Shown piece after piece: positions 21,843 through 31,629 of a DNA stretch of 64,000 nt (position 1 is its first letter; every line of letters starts with the position of its first letter). The notes beneath the pieces were generated by a model. That model ran no database searches, had not been told where the DNA came from, and saw only the letters and a list, made by a program, of their open reading frames with translations. The stretch is from Scytalidium lignicola. Its lineage: Eukaryota; Ascomycota; Leotiomycetes. A program made the position numbers and the translations under genes. The DNA lies in NCBI GenBank assembly GCA_002812745.2, contig NCSJ02000097.1, positions 1 through 64,000 of the forward strand. The letters are read 5' to 3'.

Positions 21843-22808
21843 ATGGCACGCCTTACAACGCTTCTCTCGATTCTTGCCGCCCTCAGTTTTATCCGAACCT
21901 CTGCTATTCCTGTGCCCGATGATGACGACGACACTCCTTTGCCTCTTGTTATTTGGCACGGTTTAGGTGATAACTACCAAGCTGAAGGTCTCCAAAGTAT
22001 TGGGGTATTAGCAGATGAGATACATCCTGGAACCCTTGTGTATTACATCCACATCGATGATGACTCCTCCGCCGACCGCACAGCAAGCTTTCTTGGGAAT
22101 CTCACTCTCCAAATCGATAAAGTCTGTTCTGACCTTGCATCGCATCCAATCCTTTCCACCGCGCCAGCAGTAGATGCGCTGGGCTTTTCCCAAGGCGGCC
22201 AATTTCTTCGAGCCTATGTCGAGCGATGTAATTTTCCCCCAGTGAGAAGCTTGATCACATTTGGAAGCCAGCATAATGGTATTAGTGAATTCCAGAGTTG
22301 TGGTTCGACGGACTGGGTCTGCAAAGGTACCGAAGGCCTCCTACGACTTAACACCTGGTCATCATTTGTGCAGTCACGTCTAGTACCAGCACAGTACTTC
22401 CGTGATCCAAATCAATATGAAGACTATCTCCAATATAGCAACTTCCTAGCGGATATCAACAACGAGAGGGCAATAAAGAATGAGACATATAAACAGAATC
22501 TGGCTACGTTAGAGAAGTTTGTCATGTTCATGTTCGATGACGATGAGACTGTCGTTCCAAAGGAATCAAGTTGGTTTGGAGAAGTCAATGGTACGGAAGT
22601 CATACCATTGAGAAATAGAGCGATATACGAGGAAGACTGGATAGGGTTAAAGGCCTTGGATGAGAAGGGAGCTTTGGAGTTTAAAACCACCAGTGGTGGA
22701 CATATGAAATTGACGGGTGAAGTGTTAAAAACGGTATTTGAGGAATATTATGGCCCTGTGAAGGTGTCCAAGGCAGCGAAACAAGATATGTGGCAAGATG
22801 AGTTGTGA
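21843..22808 (+). CDS. PPT1: Palmitoyl-protein thioesterase, PPT1-like
   Basis: This lysosomal or vacuolar alpha/beta hydrolase removes palmitate from cysteines of proteins undergoing degradation. It is a single exon of 321 residues, starting at the ATG at 21843 (the GTG just before it was rejected). Residues 1-22 form a signal peptide (LLSILAALSFIRTSA). PLVIWHGLGDN is the family's oxyanion region. GFSQGG holds the nucleophile Ser116. The acid is within MFDDDETVVP (most likely Asp234) and SGGHM supplies His287. These positions agree closely with human PPT1 (Ser115, Asp233, His289). Asn-glycosylation sequons are present (NLT, NET, NGT). Note that the Saccharomyces name PPT1 refers to an unrelated phosphatase. 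Family and active site are certain; location is inferred from the signal peptide and family. Confidence 0.95.
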   Translation: MARLTTLLSILAALSFIRTSAIPVPDDDDDTPLPLVIWHGLGDNYQAEGLQSIGVLADEIHPGTLVYYIHIDDDSSADRTASFLGNLTLQIDKVCSDLASHPILSTAPAVDALGFSQGGQFLRAYVERCNFPPVRSLITFGSQHNGISEFQSCGSTDWVCKGTEGLLRLNTWSSFVQSRLVPAQYFRDPNQYEDYLQYSNFLADINNERAIKNETYKQNLATLEKFVMFMFDDDETVVPKESSWFGEVNGTEVIPLRNRAIYEEDWIGLKALDEKGALEFKTTSGGHMKLTGEVLKTVFEEYYGPVKVSKAAKQDMWQDEL

Positions 22809-23962
22809 TAGGCCCGTTCCATTTGTGTACTTATAATATTAGCAAGCGTTGTAGCGTCCCATGCAGTAATAACTGAATGTCATATGGTTTCTTGATCCGT
22901 CATTAAGCCGTTATCCATAAATGCACAACGTTGGCATAAAACCACCTAGGATAAGAGAGTACCGCCGTTACGCGTTGATTGCCAAATTCAAACACTCCGC
23001 CATGCACCGCCGATTACTCATGTCCTTTAGCAAGGAAACTGCAGAGCAGGATCTGTTAAGTAATGACAGTTTCTATGAATGTCACACCGCTCTGGAAATC
23101 AAGGAAGGTTCGCTGTCCTGTATATAAGCCTCAACTGAACTTGGGAACAATTTTTTCTTCCTGCATACGGAAAGTGGACCAGTGTAGCAAATAAGGTCGA
23201 CTCCTGGCACAAATTCGTACAGTACCACCGTACATTTGTGCCCAGGCGCGTAAAAATTGCAAATTGGCTGACCTGTGCCTAACTTTAGCGTGTAGGAAGA
23301 GCGTGACTGAGGAGGCTGGGGGACGTGTATTCGAGGAGGAAGAATCGCGTTTAAGCCGACTCCCGGGTGAGACCCCCATGTGCTTGATGCAGTAGTGGGA
23401 ACGCACACTCGTGCAGCGAGCAATTAGAATTCTAGATGGAAAAAAGAAAGAAATATGAATGGATATATAGAAACACTACTTTCGCAATTAAGTGCCATGG
23501 AAAGTAAATTTCAGAGCTTGCTTGCTTGCTAAACTGGTGGCCGCACAATCACTAAGGAGAAAACTGTCGGACGTGCTCTCGGGCGTTATAAGGCTTGAGT
23601 GCACTTGTAGCACAGGCACTTTAGGCGAAGGGCCGTGACTTAGTAGTAACGCGCTGCAGGGTGGACTCGCGTCTATGGGTCTCCTGCTCAGAGACCTCTA
23701 ACCTCCCCAAATCCACACTCGACCATGTTCGCGACCATTTAAGGTTTTCTTCTTCCTTACCACTTCACTTTCTTTAGGTTTGTTCTTTTTGCGTGATTTC
23801 TTCTTCAATCTCCTCCTCCACACCCCAGGAGTGCCTAATATCAATCCGCACGTCGGCTGCTGGTCAAAGTCGCGTCGAGAACGTGAGGCACGCGCTCTTG
23901 ATACTGTATCCTCACTACTCAGTTCCTCACATAATCTGACCAACTTTTACTGTACAATAGCG
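22809..23962. other. Intergenic before the FHA gene
   Basis: No supported gene. Open frames at 22921-23127 and 23082-23423 have no family resemblance. The frame of the FHA gene stays open upstream to about 23780 but has no ATG before 23963, so that part is taken as 5' UTR. Confidence 0.5.
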
Positions 23963-25543
23963 ATGATGGATTCTTCTCCGAGCAAAGCAAATCTGCTGCC
24001 AACTTTACCCAAAATCGCTGGCGTTAAGCGCCCAGCACCAACTCTACTCCCAGCATTTGAACCATCCTCATCACCAAGTCTACCGCGTGCCTCGAAGAGG
24101 CAGGCAAGATCCTCTTCCTCGGAACGTGGGGTTCCATACACGAAGTATCCTACTCCAATTCCTACCTCTACAACTGGAATACTCTCATCTTCCCCTCCTC
24201 GACTACACTCCAGAGCAGGAGGTCGTCCACGAGCCGAATCCATTGTGTCCGAACGAGCACCGTTATCAGCTGTTCCTACAATAACTCTACCAGAAAATGG
24301 CGATGAACTACTTATGGGACGGTCCAGTAACTCTTCTCACTACCAATTGTCCGCGAACCGTCTGATTTCGCGTGTGCATGTCAAGGCAAGATATATTGCA
24401 GCCGCTTCCCCATTCGAGCCGAACAAGGTCGAAATAGTCTGCACTGGTTGGAATGGCATAAAGCTACACTGTCAAGGTCGGACTTGGGAATTGGGCAAAG
24501 GAGATAGCTTTACATCGGAGACTGAGAATGCCGAGATCATATTGGATGTTCAGGATGCACGCGTGTTAATTGCCTTGCCCTCGAAGAATCGTAAGGCATC
24601 TCTCTCAGACGCGTCTTGGGATGAAGAGGGTTCTCCATCAGGTCGCAACTCTGCTTTGAATAGTCGTGGCCAGGTTATTGAGTCTAGCCCTCTGCGTCGT
24701 AATCAGCGTCTCCAATCTCCAGTATCCCCTACGCCAGCAGGAGGACCATCAATCACCTCAGCAAGTTTTACAAGCTTGTTTTCGAACAGTGGTGCTCATA
24801 CTGTTGTTCAAGTCTATGAAGATGAAAATTCCGATAACGAGAAAGAGGTAGTTGGCGGAAAAGGGCAATCCCAATTATCTACCCAGGGAGTGGATTTTGG
24901 AAGCAGCCAGTCAAGCGAGCTTAGCGATCCTGAAGATGATGATCCGGATGAGGAAAACGACCCTATAGTGCTCTCTTTTGGGCCATTTGGCGCCAACATA
25001 TCTTCCCGAATGGCTTCTTTCACCGCTAGTTCACCTGAACGCCCTCGGGGACGAGTCCGTTCTATCAAAGCTTCGCCAGAAAAGCGTCGATCAAGCTCGG
25101 AAGCAACCAATACTGCAGAACTATTACCGGTTGTTAACCATGTCGTCAATCAGCTTGCTTTCTCACGACTATCCTCCACACCTCTTTCGATGATCATGAG
25201 CCATCTACCAGCTGAACTCAAAAACCCAAATGCAACAGGAGCAGAGAATAAAGGCTTCCAGAAGGATGATCTAAGGAAGCTTATAAATGCAACGAAATGC
25301 ATTGGAGAGATCCATCGAGAAGGCAAAGATGCTGCAGGAAAGCCACTAGAAAGTGAATATTACTACATCGCAGAACAGGATGAAGATGAACAGCGGAGAG
25401 CTGCTGTTGTTGATGGATTACGGAAGCCATCTTTAAGAAATTGCCGGAAACAACACAAGGTAGATTATTCCCCCGCCGGCCCGTATTGCTAGCACGCTAA
25501 CCTTTATTAGCAATATTATTGGAAGCGACCCAAAACTCCTTAA
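23963..25543 (+). CDS. FHA-domain protein of the Tos4/Plm2 type
   Basis: Two exons: 23963-25459 and 25511-25543. The short second exon encodes QYYWKRPKTP and replaces the read-through frame that ends at 25492. The protein has 509 residues. The FHA domain (about residues 105-205) shows GRSSNSSHYQL, then NRLISRVHV, the phosphothreonine-binding loops, and GWNGIKLH near its end. The remainder is disordered, Ser/Pro-rich with many SP motifs (SSPLRR, SSPERPRG) and an acidic patch (DPEDDDPDEENDP). The C-terminus is a conserved folded segment (VNQLAFSRLSSTPLSMIMSHLP, then KCIGEIHREGKDAAGKPLE). In yeast, Tos4 and Plm2 are FHA proteins acting in G1/S transcription, replication stress signalling and histone deacetylase recruitment. 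I infer a nuclear, checkpoint-linked role. FHA is certain; orthology to Tos4 is likely. Confidence 0.85.
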
Positions 25544-26300
25544 AGGGACCTTGGGAAGGGAGCCAAATAGTACTGGGAGGTTGTCTCGTCAGACCACGAG
25601 GCTGTAGCTGTAGCGTTGTACTTATGTACAACGGACGCCAAAGTTACCAATTTCTTATTTCATGTTATTCTAATACCCAGGTGCATAGCGAGGCGCATCG
25701 GTCCTGTTGTCTGCTATGTACCCTACCTGTTGGTCGTTGATCATCAGCATAGTCGGTTGGCTCTCGTCATGTTTTACGTAAAAGCTTATGGAGATAGTGT
25801 ATTAGAAAATAAATGCAATCGCAAGTAACTGTCCAGAATACTACTCTCGACGCCCGGTTATTTTGCTGTCTGGTGAATTGTTAAGAAATTGTGTTCTCGC
25901 TATCTCGATCCTTATCAACCCCGCCTTCAGGCTATTCCCCGCACTAGATTTAGCGTCATAGCCACTGTGGCACTTAGTGACTAAAGTGGCTGAAACTGGA
26001 GTACCGTACCAAACATTCGATATCATTGTTAGCTCAAATTTAACTTTCAACATTATCTACGGTTCTAACGCATAAATATCGATACAAGAATATCAATTGT
26101 AAGTATAGTTACTACCTAGACCCTCTAGCCGCTGGTTCCGAATCATTACTTAATCTGTCAGCGCCACTATCTTAACCAAGTAACGTCATAGGGAACCGAG
26201 ACCATTGACTGGGCTGACATATCTGCCATTTCTCCAAGGTTCCAAATTTCACCTTACGACCGCTCAAAAGCATCCAATCCAAACATCAAACGCATTGACC
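25544..26300. other. Intergenic
   Basis: Flank of the FHA gene and upstream region of the small gene. I see no coding or structured feature. Confidence 0.5.
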
Positions 26301-26591
26301 ATGTCTCAATCAATCCCAGACCGATCAATGAACCCCCAATCCTCGAATACTACCTCCGCCAAGCCTTCCACCACAACAACCAGACTGCCCAAAACCATAG
26401 AGATACCGGATGGTCGTAAGATGGTCGATGGCGACAAAGTTCCCTCTCCTACAGCAACTTGGCGACCGAGCGTTGACCGCCAGCAAAGTTGGAACCAGGA
26501 GGATCAGAAGAGGGAGATACTCATAGCTCTGATGAATGCTCCGGGGGTTGGGGAGAAACGTGCGGCGGGGTTTAGTGAGCAAAGTTCGTGA
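26301..26591 (+). CDS. Small protein of 96 residues, function unknown
   Basis: An open frame with a true ATG at 26301, preceded by ACC (good start context). It encodes a Ser/Thr/Pro-rich N-terminal half (MSQSIPDRSMNPQSSN) and a C-terminal half with RPSVDRQQSWNQEDQKREI followed by LMNAPGVGEKRAAGFSEQ. The pattern Arg-x-x-Ser-Trp-x-x-Glu-Asp-x-Lys-Arg resembles small uncharacterised ascomycete proteins I have seen, but I cannot name a family. No signal peptide or membrane helix. It may be a small stress- or development-linked protein; this is speculation. The frame is also open upstream to 26205 without an ATG. Confidence 0.45.
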   Translation: MSQSIPDRSMNPQSSNTTSAKPSTTTTRLPKTIEIPDGRKMVDGDKVPSPTATWRPSVDRQQSWNQEDQKREILIALMNAPGVGEKRAAGFSEQSS

Positions 26592-27248
26592 GTTTAGGGG
26601 AAGACATTTGGAGTTTTGCACAAAACTACTTCTATGGCTGATGATGGGGGTTGGAGAGGATACTATACTTTTTTACTTTACAGGCGACGGTAAGAGCTTT
26701 GAATTGTTACGATGATATGAACTTGGAAGGTGGATATGTTTGATACGAGGCTATCTGGTCTATCTGTATGCATCACGCCGATCATTTTTCTTCAGTATTT
26801 CAGCCTGTTTGAGACATCAAAATGTAGTTTACTTTTAAAAGTACATTGTTTCTTGGTAGTAGCTAAAGTAAGGTGTTAGAAGCAAGTGCACGGAATTTTA
26901 TCTTGACCGAGACGAGCTTGCTATACGTTTACGTTAGTGTATTTCAAGGAACTGTCAATAGAATTCCAGGGCCTTTTAGTTTCTAAGCAGTAGAGTGGAT
27001 TGTATGATGCTACTCTAACTAACATAAAAGATTCCAATTTCCTGAGTATGAAAATCAAAAGCAAACGAATGGATGTAACTCCGGAGGGGTTTGTGTATAG
27101 AACTGGGTGCAAATGCTTTCCACGTGTTCTATAAAAACAGAGAAGTAGTGAATGCCGCCAAGCTGTGCCAAATGCCCAAAGATTCGACCTCCAGCGCCTT
27201 CCGGGTATAAACATTTCACGCTACGTTACTGAAATACTACTTTGCCTT
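26592..27248. other. Intergenic between convergent genes
   Basis: Holds the 3' flanks of the small gene (plus strand) and the large repeat protein (minus strand). AT-rich; no gene supported. Confidence 0.5.
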
Positions 27249-30200
27249 TCAAAAGCCCTTTGGGCCCTTGCCGTCAACACCACCTGTCTTGAAGAACTCT
27301 GCTACAACACCCACAGCATATGTGCATCCTGCGACCCATGTGGCTCCAATCAAGACTTTTCTAACCCTACGCTTTTCACCTTTCGTGCTCCGAGGTCTGT
27401 CAGTGTCATCGCTCCATGAAGATTTGCCGCTAAAAACGGGCTCTTCGCGACGAACATCAATGTTTGATTTAAACGGCGGTTCGTCTTCGGTGGGGTCAAG
27501 AGGAAGATCATGGTTCACGAAGCCAGTTGGACTAGCAAAGTTCCCTGTTGCAGGTATGGGACGAGTTGTCATGCCGTCAATTGGGTTTGTTACTCTCATC
27601 TTTGCTCGCTTGACTTCACCAGTTATTGTCACTTCTGAGATAGCAGGTGTAGCGTCGCGTACTTTGCGGAACACGAGGACATCTCCACTACCAGAGACGA
27701 TCTCGAAGCCTTGCTGTTTTAAGGGTTCAAAATGGGGGAAGAATTTTGTTGGGTTGGATAGTCGAAGAAGCACTTCTGCTGGTGTGAGAGGAGTTGAGAG
27801 GTCTGGTACTACAGATGTTGTCTCTGCAGAACTAATGGATTGCATAGTTGGGTCGTATGCGAGAATTCTATAGACTGTAGACTGTTCAGGGATGGTTGGA
27901 ACGCCTTTGCTAAGACCATCTACTTTTATAGTGCTCGATTCCACTGGGGTTTCTATAGATGATTTTTGACCTTGTCGATGGTTGGTGTCAATTTTTCCGT
28001 ACGATTCTTCATATATATCCCTTATTTCACGCATAAGCACTTTATCTTTTCGCTTTTGCTTGTTCTTAGACTCAACACCAGTTTTTGTTGAATCTGCTGA
28101 GGCTTCTTTCGCAGAAACGTTATTACTTGAACTCAGAGACTCATAAGATGACATGTATATGGGCTGTCCATTGCCGCATTCTTCAGCATATGCAGTTTCA
28201 AGCCCTTGTGGCCTTTTTGAGTATGGATCCGATAGGATCTTGCTCTTTGCACCAGAATCTTTCCCACTCTGCTTAGCGTGAAAGCGGTCAAGTGATGTCT
28301 CGAGTCTAGGGGTATTTGGATTCCTTGCGAATGAATCTGGTGATGCCACTTCTTCGATGTAAGCTCTCTCGGCCGTTTGCACATCGCTCTCAACTTTTCT
28401 CTGGTACGATCCTTCTAGATCTTCCGAGATTTGGCTTCCACTCCTCTTGAAATCCCGAGGCATTAAACTTCCATCACCATCTTTAGATGCCCAGCTGGCT
28501 TTGAACTCTTCTGGAAAATCTTGAACGAACTTTCCAGTGAGTTTCCGAGTTCCAGAGCCCGTATTGGAACCCTCATCTATTTCAGCAATCTTTGCATCAA
28601 TCCGACTCCTCGCAGCTGAGATATTAGAATCTAGCTCATTATATTCTGCCTTGACATCCTGGGAGAGTTTCCTGGTGTTCTTCACTTTCTCAACAGCAGC
28701 GAATTCTTCGGAATCTAGAGATCTGGTACTTTGAGTTTTCATGAAGTCGTCCTCTAATTCCCGTCTTCTTGCTAGCTTGTCATCCTCAATGGCTTTTTGT
28801 GGCCCTTTTGCAATCCCTGAAGAAGCTCGCACATCAGAAGGACGTAACAAATCCAAGTCTTCCGCCTTATCCCTTTCCGACGCATAGTCGAAAGAGTTGA
28901 ATTGAGGGTCCATTGTAGAATCGAATGGCTGATACAAGCGAACCGGTGGAGCTGTAGCATCGTAGGAGCTGCTGTAGCTAGTAGTATCTATCTTATTAAA
29001 GCCGTGTAGTTCATTCTCTACGATATCCGGATGGATAATTGGGCGTCCGTCGGGTTCATTATATCTGAAAGGCCTATATCCTTCTGAGAATACTTCATAA
29101 TCCTTCAGGCTCTCCTTTAGAGGGTCTGGTTTTTCAGCTGGCTTTCCATCGGGTTCATTAAATCGGAAAGGTTTGTAGGAATCTTCAGCTAACTTCTCAT
29201 ACTCTCCTAGGCTTTTAGCCATGGAATCCTCTTTCACTGGAGGTTGTCCATCCGGTTCGTTGTATCGGAAAGGTTTGTAGGAATCTTCGGCTAACTTCTC
29301 ATACTCTCCTAGGCTTTTAGCTGTGGGATCCGCTTTCGCTGGAGGCTGTCCATCTGGTTCATTGTATCGAAAGGAGTTGTAGGCATTTTTAGCTAAGTTA
29401 TCATATTCGTTGAGGCTTTTGGCCATGGGATCTTCTTTTGCTGGAGGCTTTCCATCTGGTTCATTGTACCGAAAGGGGTTGTAGGCACCTTTAGCTAAGT
29501 TATCATATTCACTAAGGCTTTCTGCCATAGGGTCCTCCTTTACAGGAGGCTTTCCATCTGGTTCATTGTACCGAAAAGGTTTGTAGGCACCTTTGGCCGA
29601 ACTATCATATTCGTTAAGGCTATCCGCTATAGGATCTTCCTCGACGGGTGGTTTTCCATCTGGTTCGTTGTAGCGAAAAGGTTTATAAGCACCTTTGGCT
29701 AAGTTATCATATTCGTTGAGGCTTTCTGCCATAGGATCCTCCTTCATAGGAGGTTTTCCATCCGGCTCATTGTACCGAAATGCTTTATAACCCTCTGAAG
29801 TTGAGTCATACTCCCTCAAAGACTCCTCCACGGGGCATGGTTGTTCCGGTGCCTTCCCGTCAGGTTCATTATAGCGGAATGGCTCATAACAATTTGGGAT
29901 AAGGCGTTCATAGTCTTTCAAGCTCTCTTGCACCGGATCCGCGCTCTTCAGTTCTTCGGGAAATTTGCCATCGGGTTCATTAAAGCGGAATGGTTTGTAG
30001 TTGTCAGGTACTGTGCCGTGGTATTCCTCAAAGACTGGATGCCTGGCAGCTGGCTGGTCCAATATCGACATGTTAGCGTTATCAGCATTATGCCGCTTTT
30101 CTGCCTCTACTGGCTTTTCCGCTAAATTTCCTGGCCCATTCATACTCGGTGGTATAAACTCGACGAATTGAGATCGATACCCTTTGAATGTTTTCACTGG

Positions 30201-30929
30201 GATCTCACTAGCTTCTCCAGGTTTGGCGGAGCCACTTGTATTTTTCTTAAATACTTTCTTATTAGTTATGGGGTCAATATCGTATTCTAGATCTTGCTCA
30301 TAGTGAGATGCGAATGTGCTTGCTGATGGCTGGCCCTTTGTTTGACGTAGCGACTTTTGTGATAAGTCTCTGAAATCATTGTCCAAATTGCTCTCAGACA
30401 TAAAAAGCGTATTCCAACCGCGGCCAAGCATTTGCGAACCAGCGCGGACGCAATCATTGACAGCATCTTTATGGTCTAGGAGCTTATCCAGAGCATTTCG
30501 CTCTACCTCCTCGATACCAGAGGAATTGGCTCGCTGCAAATGCGACGAAGAGGTGTTCAGGGCATCAACATTGACCCATCGCCCACCAGGTCTTGGATCA
30601 TGACCGCGCCATGTACCAGACATAAAACCCTTGAGATCTGAGTGCCTCAGATAACTTTCGCGTGGGCCATCCCATGCTAGCTTCCTATTGACAGCCTGGA
30701 GATATTTACGTTGTAAGGTTCGACGGCGCCGTTGGAACTCTTTTTGAAATGTTGGATCAAGGTATGAAGACCAGAATCCAAGTCGGAATGCACGGGATTG
30801 TTGGTGATCTCGTGTGGATCGCCCAAGTCTGACAGTGGATGGGCGAATAACGGTGTTTGCGACACGTCTGTGAGGAAGGTGGGAAGCATTGCTCGTCCGT
30901 GAGACGATGGTGATCTGTGAGGATAGCAT
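27249..30929 (-). CDS. Large protein with ten FRYNEPDG repeats, probably mitochondrial membrane-anchored
   Basis: I do not recognise an assigned function. This is a single exon of 1226 residues from the first true ATG at 30929. The N-terminus is basic, with Arg/Ser and few acids (ITIVSRTSNASHLPHRRVAN), like a mitochondrial presequence. A conserved-looking block follows (LGFWSSYLDPTFQKEFQRRR; GTWRGHDPRPGGRWVNVD). Residues about 310-640 hold ten tandem copies of a 34-residue unit centred on FRYNEPDG. The middle is a charged, disordered stretch. Near the C-terminus are a folded-looking block (FFPHFEPLKQQGFEIVSGSG, then DVLVFRKVR) and one hydrophobic segment (VLIGATWVAGCTYAVGVVAEF), 15-20 residues before the end. 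I infer a tail-anchored or inner-membrane protein with a long repeat domain. The location is inferred; the repeats are seen directly. Confidence 0.78.
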   Translation of the reverse strand: MLSSQITIVSRTSNASHLPHRRVANTVIRPSTVRLGRSTRDHQQSRAFRLGFWSSYLDPTFQKEFQRRRRTLQRKYLQAVNRKLAWDGPRESYLRHSDLKGFMSGTWRGHDPRPGGRWVNVDALNTSSSHLQRANSSGIEEVERNALDKLLDHKDAVNDCVRAGSQMLGRGWNTLFMSESNLDNDFRDLSQKSLRQTKGQPSASTFASHYEQDLEYDIDPITNKKVFKKNTSGSAKPGEASEIPVKTFKGYRSQFVEFIPPSMNGPGNLAEKPVEAEKRHNADNANMSILDQPAARHPVFEEYHGTVPDNYKPFRFNEPDGKFPEELKSADPVQESLKDYERLIPNCYEPFRYNEPDGKAPEQPCPVEESLREYDSTSEGYKAFRYNEPDGKPPMKEDPMAESLNEYDNLAKGAYKPFRYNEPDGKPPVEEDPIADSLNEYDSSAKGAYKPFRYNEPDGKPPVKEDPMAESLSEYDNLAKGAYNPFRYNEPDGKPPAKEDPMAKSLNEYDNLAKNAYNSFRYNEPDGQPPAKADPTAKSLGEYEKLAEDSYKPFRYNEPDGQPPVKEDSMAKSLGEYEKLAEDSYKPFRFNEPDGKPAEKPDPLKESLKDYEVFSEGYRPFRYNEPDGRPIIHPDIVENELHGFNKIDTTSYSSSYDATAPPVRLYQPFDSTMDPQFNSFDYASERDKAEDLDLLRPSDVRASSGIAKGPQKAIEDDKLARRRELEDDFMKTQSTRSLDSEEFAAVEKVKNTRKLSQDVKAEYNELDSNISAARSRIDAKIAEIDEGSNTGSGTRKLTGKFVQDFPEEFKASWASKDGDGSLMPRDFKRSGSQISEDLEGSYQRKVESDVQTAERAYIEEVASPDSFARNPNTPRLETSLDRFHAKQSGKDSGAKSKILSDPYSKRPQGLETAYAEECGNGQPIYMSSYESLSSSNNVSAKEASADSTKTGVESKNKQKRKDKVLMREIRDIYEESYGKIDTNHRQGQKSSIETPVESSTIKVDGLSKGVPTIPEQSTVYRILAYDPTMQSISSAETTSVVPDLSTPLTPAEVLLRLSNPTKFFPHFEPLKQQGFEIVSGSGDVLVFRKVRDATPAISEVTITGEVKRAKMRVTNPIDGMTTRPIPATGNFASPTGFVNHDLPLDPTEDEPPFKSNIDVRREEPVFSGKSSWSDDTDRPRSTKGEKRRVRKVLIGATWVAGCTYAVGVVAEFFKTGGVDGKGPKGF
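29030..30010 (-). repeat. Tandem array of ten units encoding a 34-residue repeat
   Basis: The codons for the FRYNEPDG core recur at 29056, 29155, 29257, 29359, 29461, 29563, 29665, 29767, 29866 and 29977 (plus-strand position of a shared TCATTGTA-like core). Spacing is exactly 102 bp for seven consecutive steps (29155 to 29767 and neighbours), and 99, 99 and 111 bp at the edges. Inner units are most alike and edge units more diverged. This is what repeated unequal exchange within the array would give. Confidence 0.95.
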
Positions 30930-31629
30930 TTTCACATCTGTGTGTGTGATATCATACTCATGTACCTAGGAGACACGTTATCGCCGGTTCAAAGGAGACT
31001 GAATCAGAGTCGTGTGATGACCACCTACCTGCACAGAGATCAATCACAATGGGCAGAGTTGATGTGGGAAATTCCAGCATAAAACTCTATGGTATTCAGA
31101 ATCTGGAGAAGCGTGAGATGGATTTGTGCGTGTATTTATTGACAAAGCAATAGGAAGGACGTGTTGTCCTCGGGATAATGAAGTGTAGGTGATCAGCTTT
31201 GGAACAGCCGGTCCAACCCGAGCGGGCAATCAAGCAAACTGCGGGGTAGATAAGCCTGTGACTGCCTGGGGAATTCAACCGACGTGCCTCCAGTGAGCTA
31301 GACTACATGCAGCTAGGTCCTTAACGGCGTGCGTCACTGCAAGGTGGGCTATTTTGCATCTTCAGCTTTTCGCGCCATTGCCATTGTCTAGAATAATATA
31401 AATAACAACCTCCCGATCTCTAGCTTTTGAAATCTCACATCTTCAAGTTAGACATTGAGGTCAAGTCACAGATGGAAGGCATCTTCACACTCCGTGCCAC
31501 CTTTCCCACTTAAGCTCTTCAAATGGTAGGCTAAAATACTAGCAGTCAAGATAATAAGTGACGGACAACCTCTCAATTTCTCATTTGCTACGATCGCAGA
31601 ACTTCACGGCAGTGGAAGCCGTATCAAAT
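30930..31629. promoter_or_regulatory. Divergent promoter region between the repeat protein and LTN1
   Basis: 700 bp between two start codons pointing away from each other. It must hold both promoters; I claim no specific site. Confidence 0.5.

Noticed and set aside
23780..23962. N-terminal extension of the FHA protein
   Set aside because: The open frame has no ATG before 23963 and the sequence is Phe/Leu/Arg-rich, unlike the family.
29030..30010. Tandem array as a CRISPR or satellite
   Set aside because: Units are contiguous without unique spacers, lie in a continuous coding frame and show codon-level variation.
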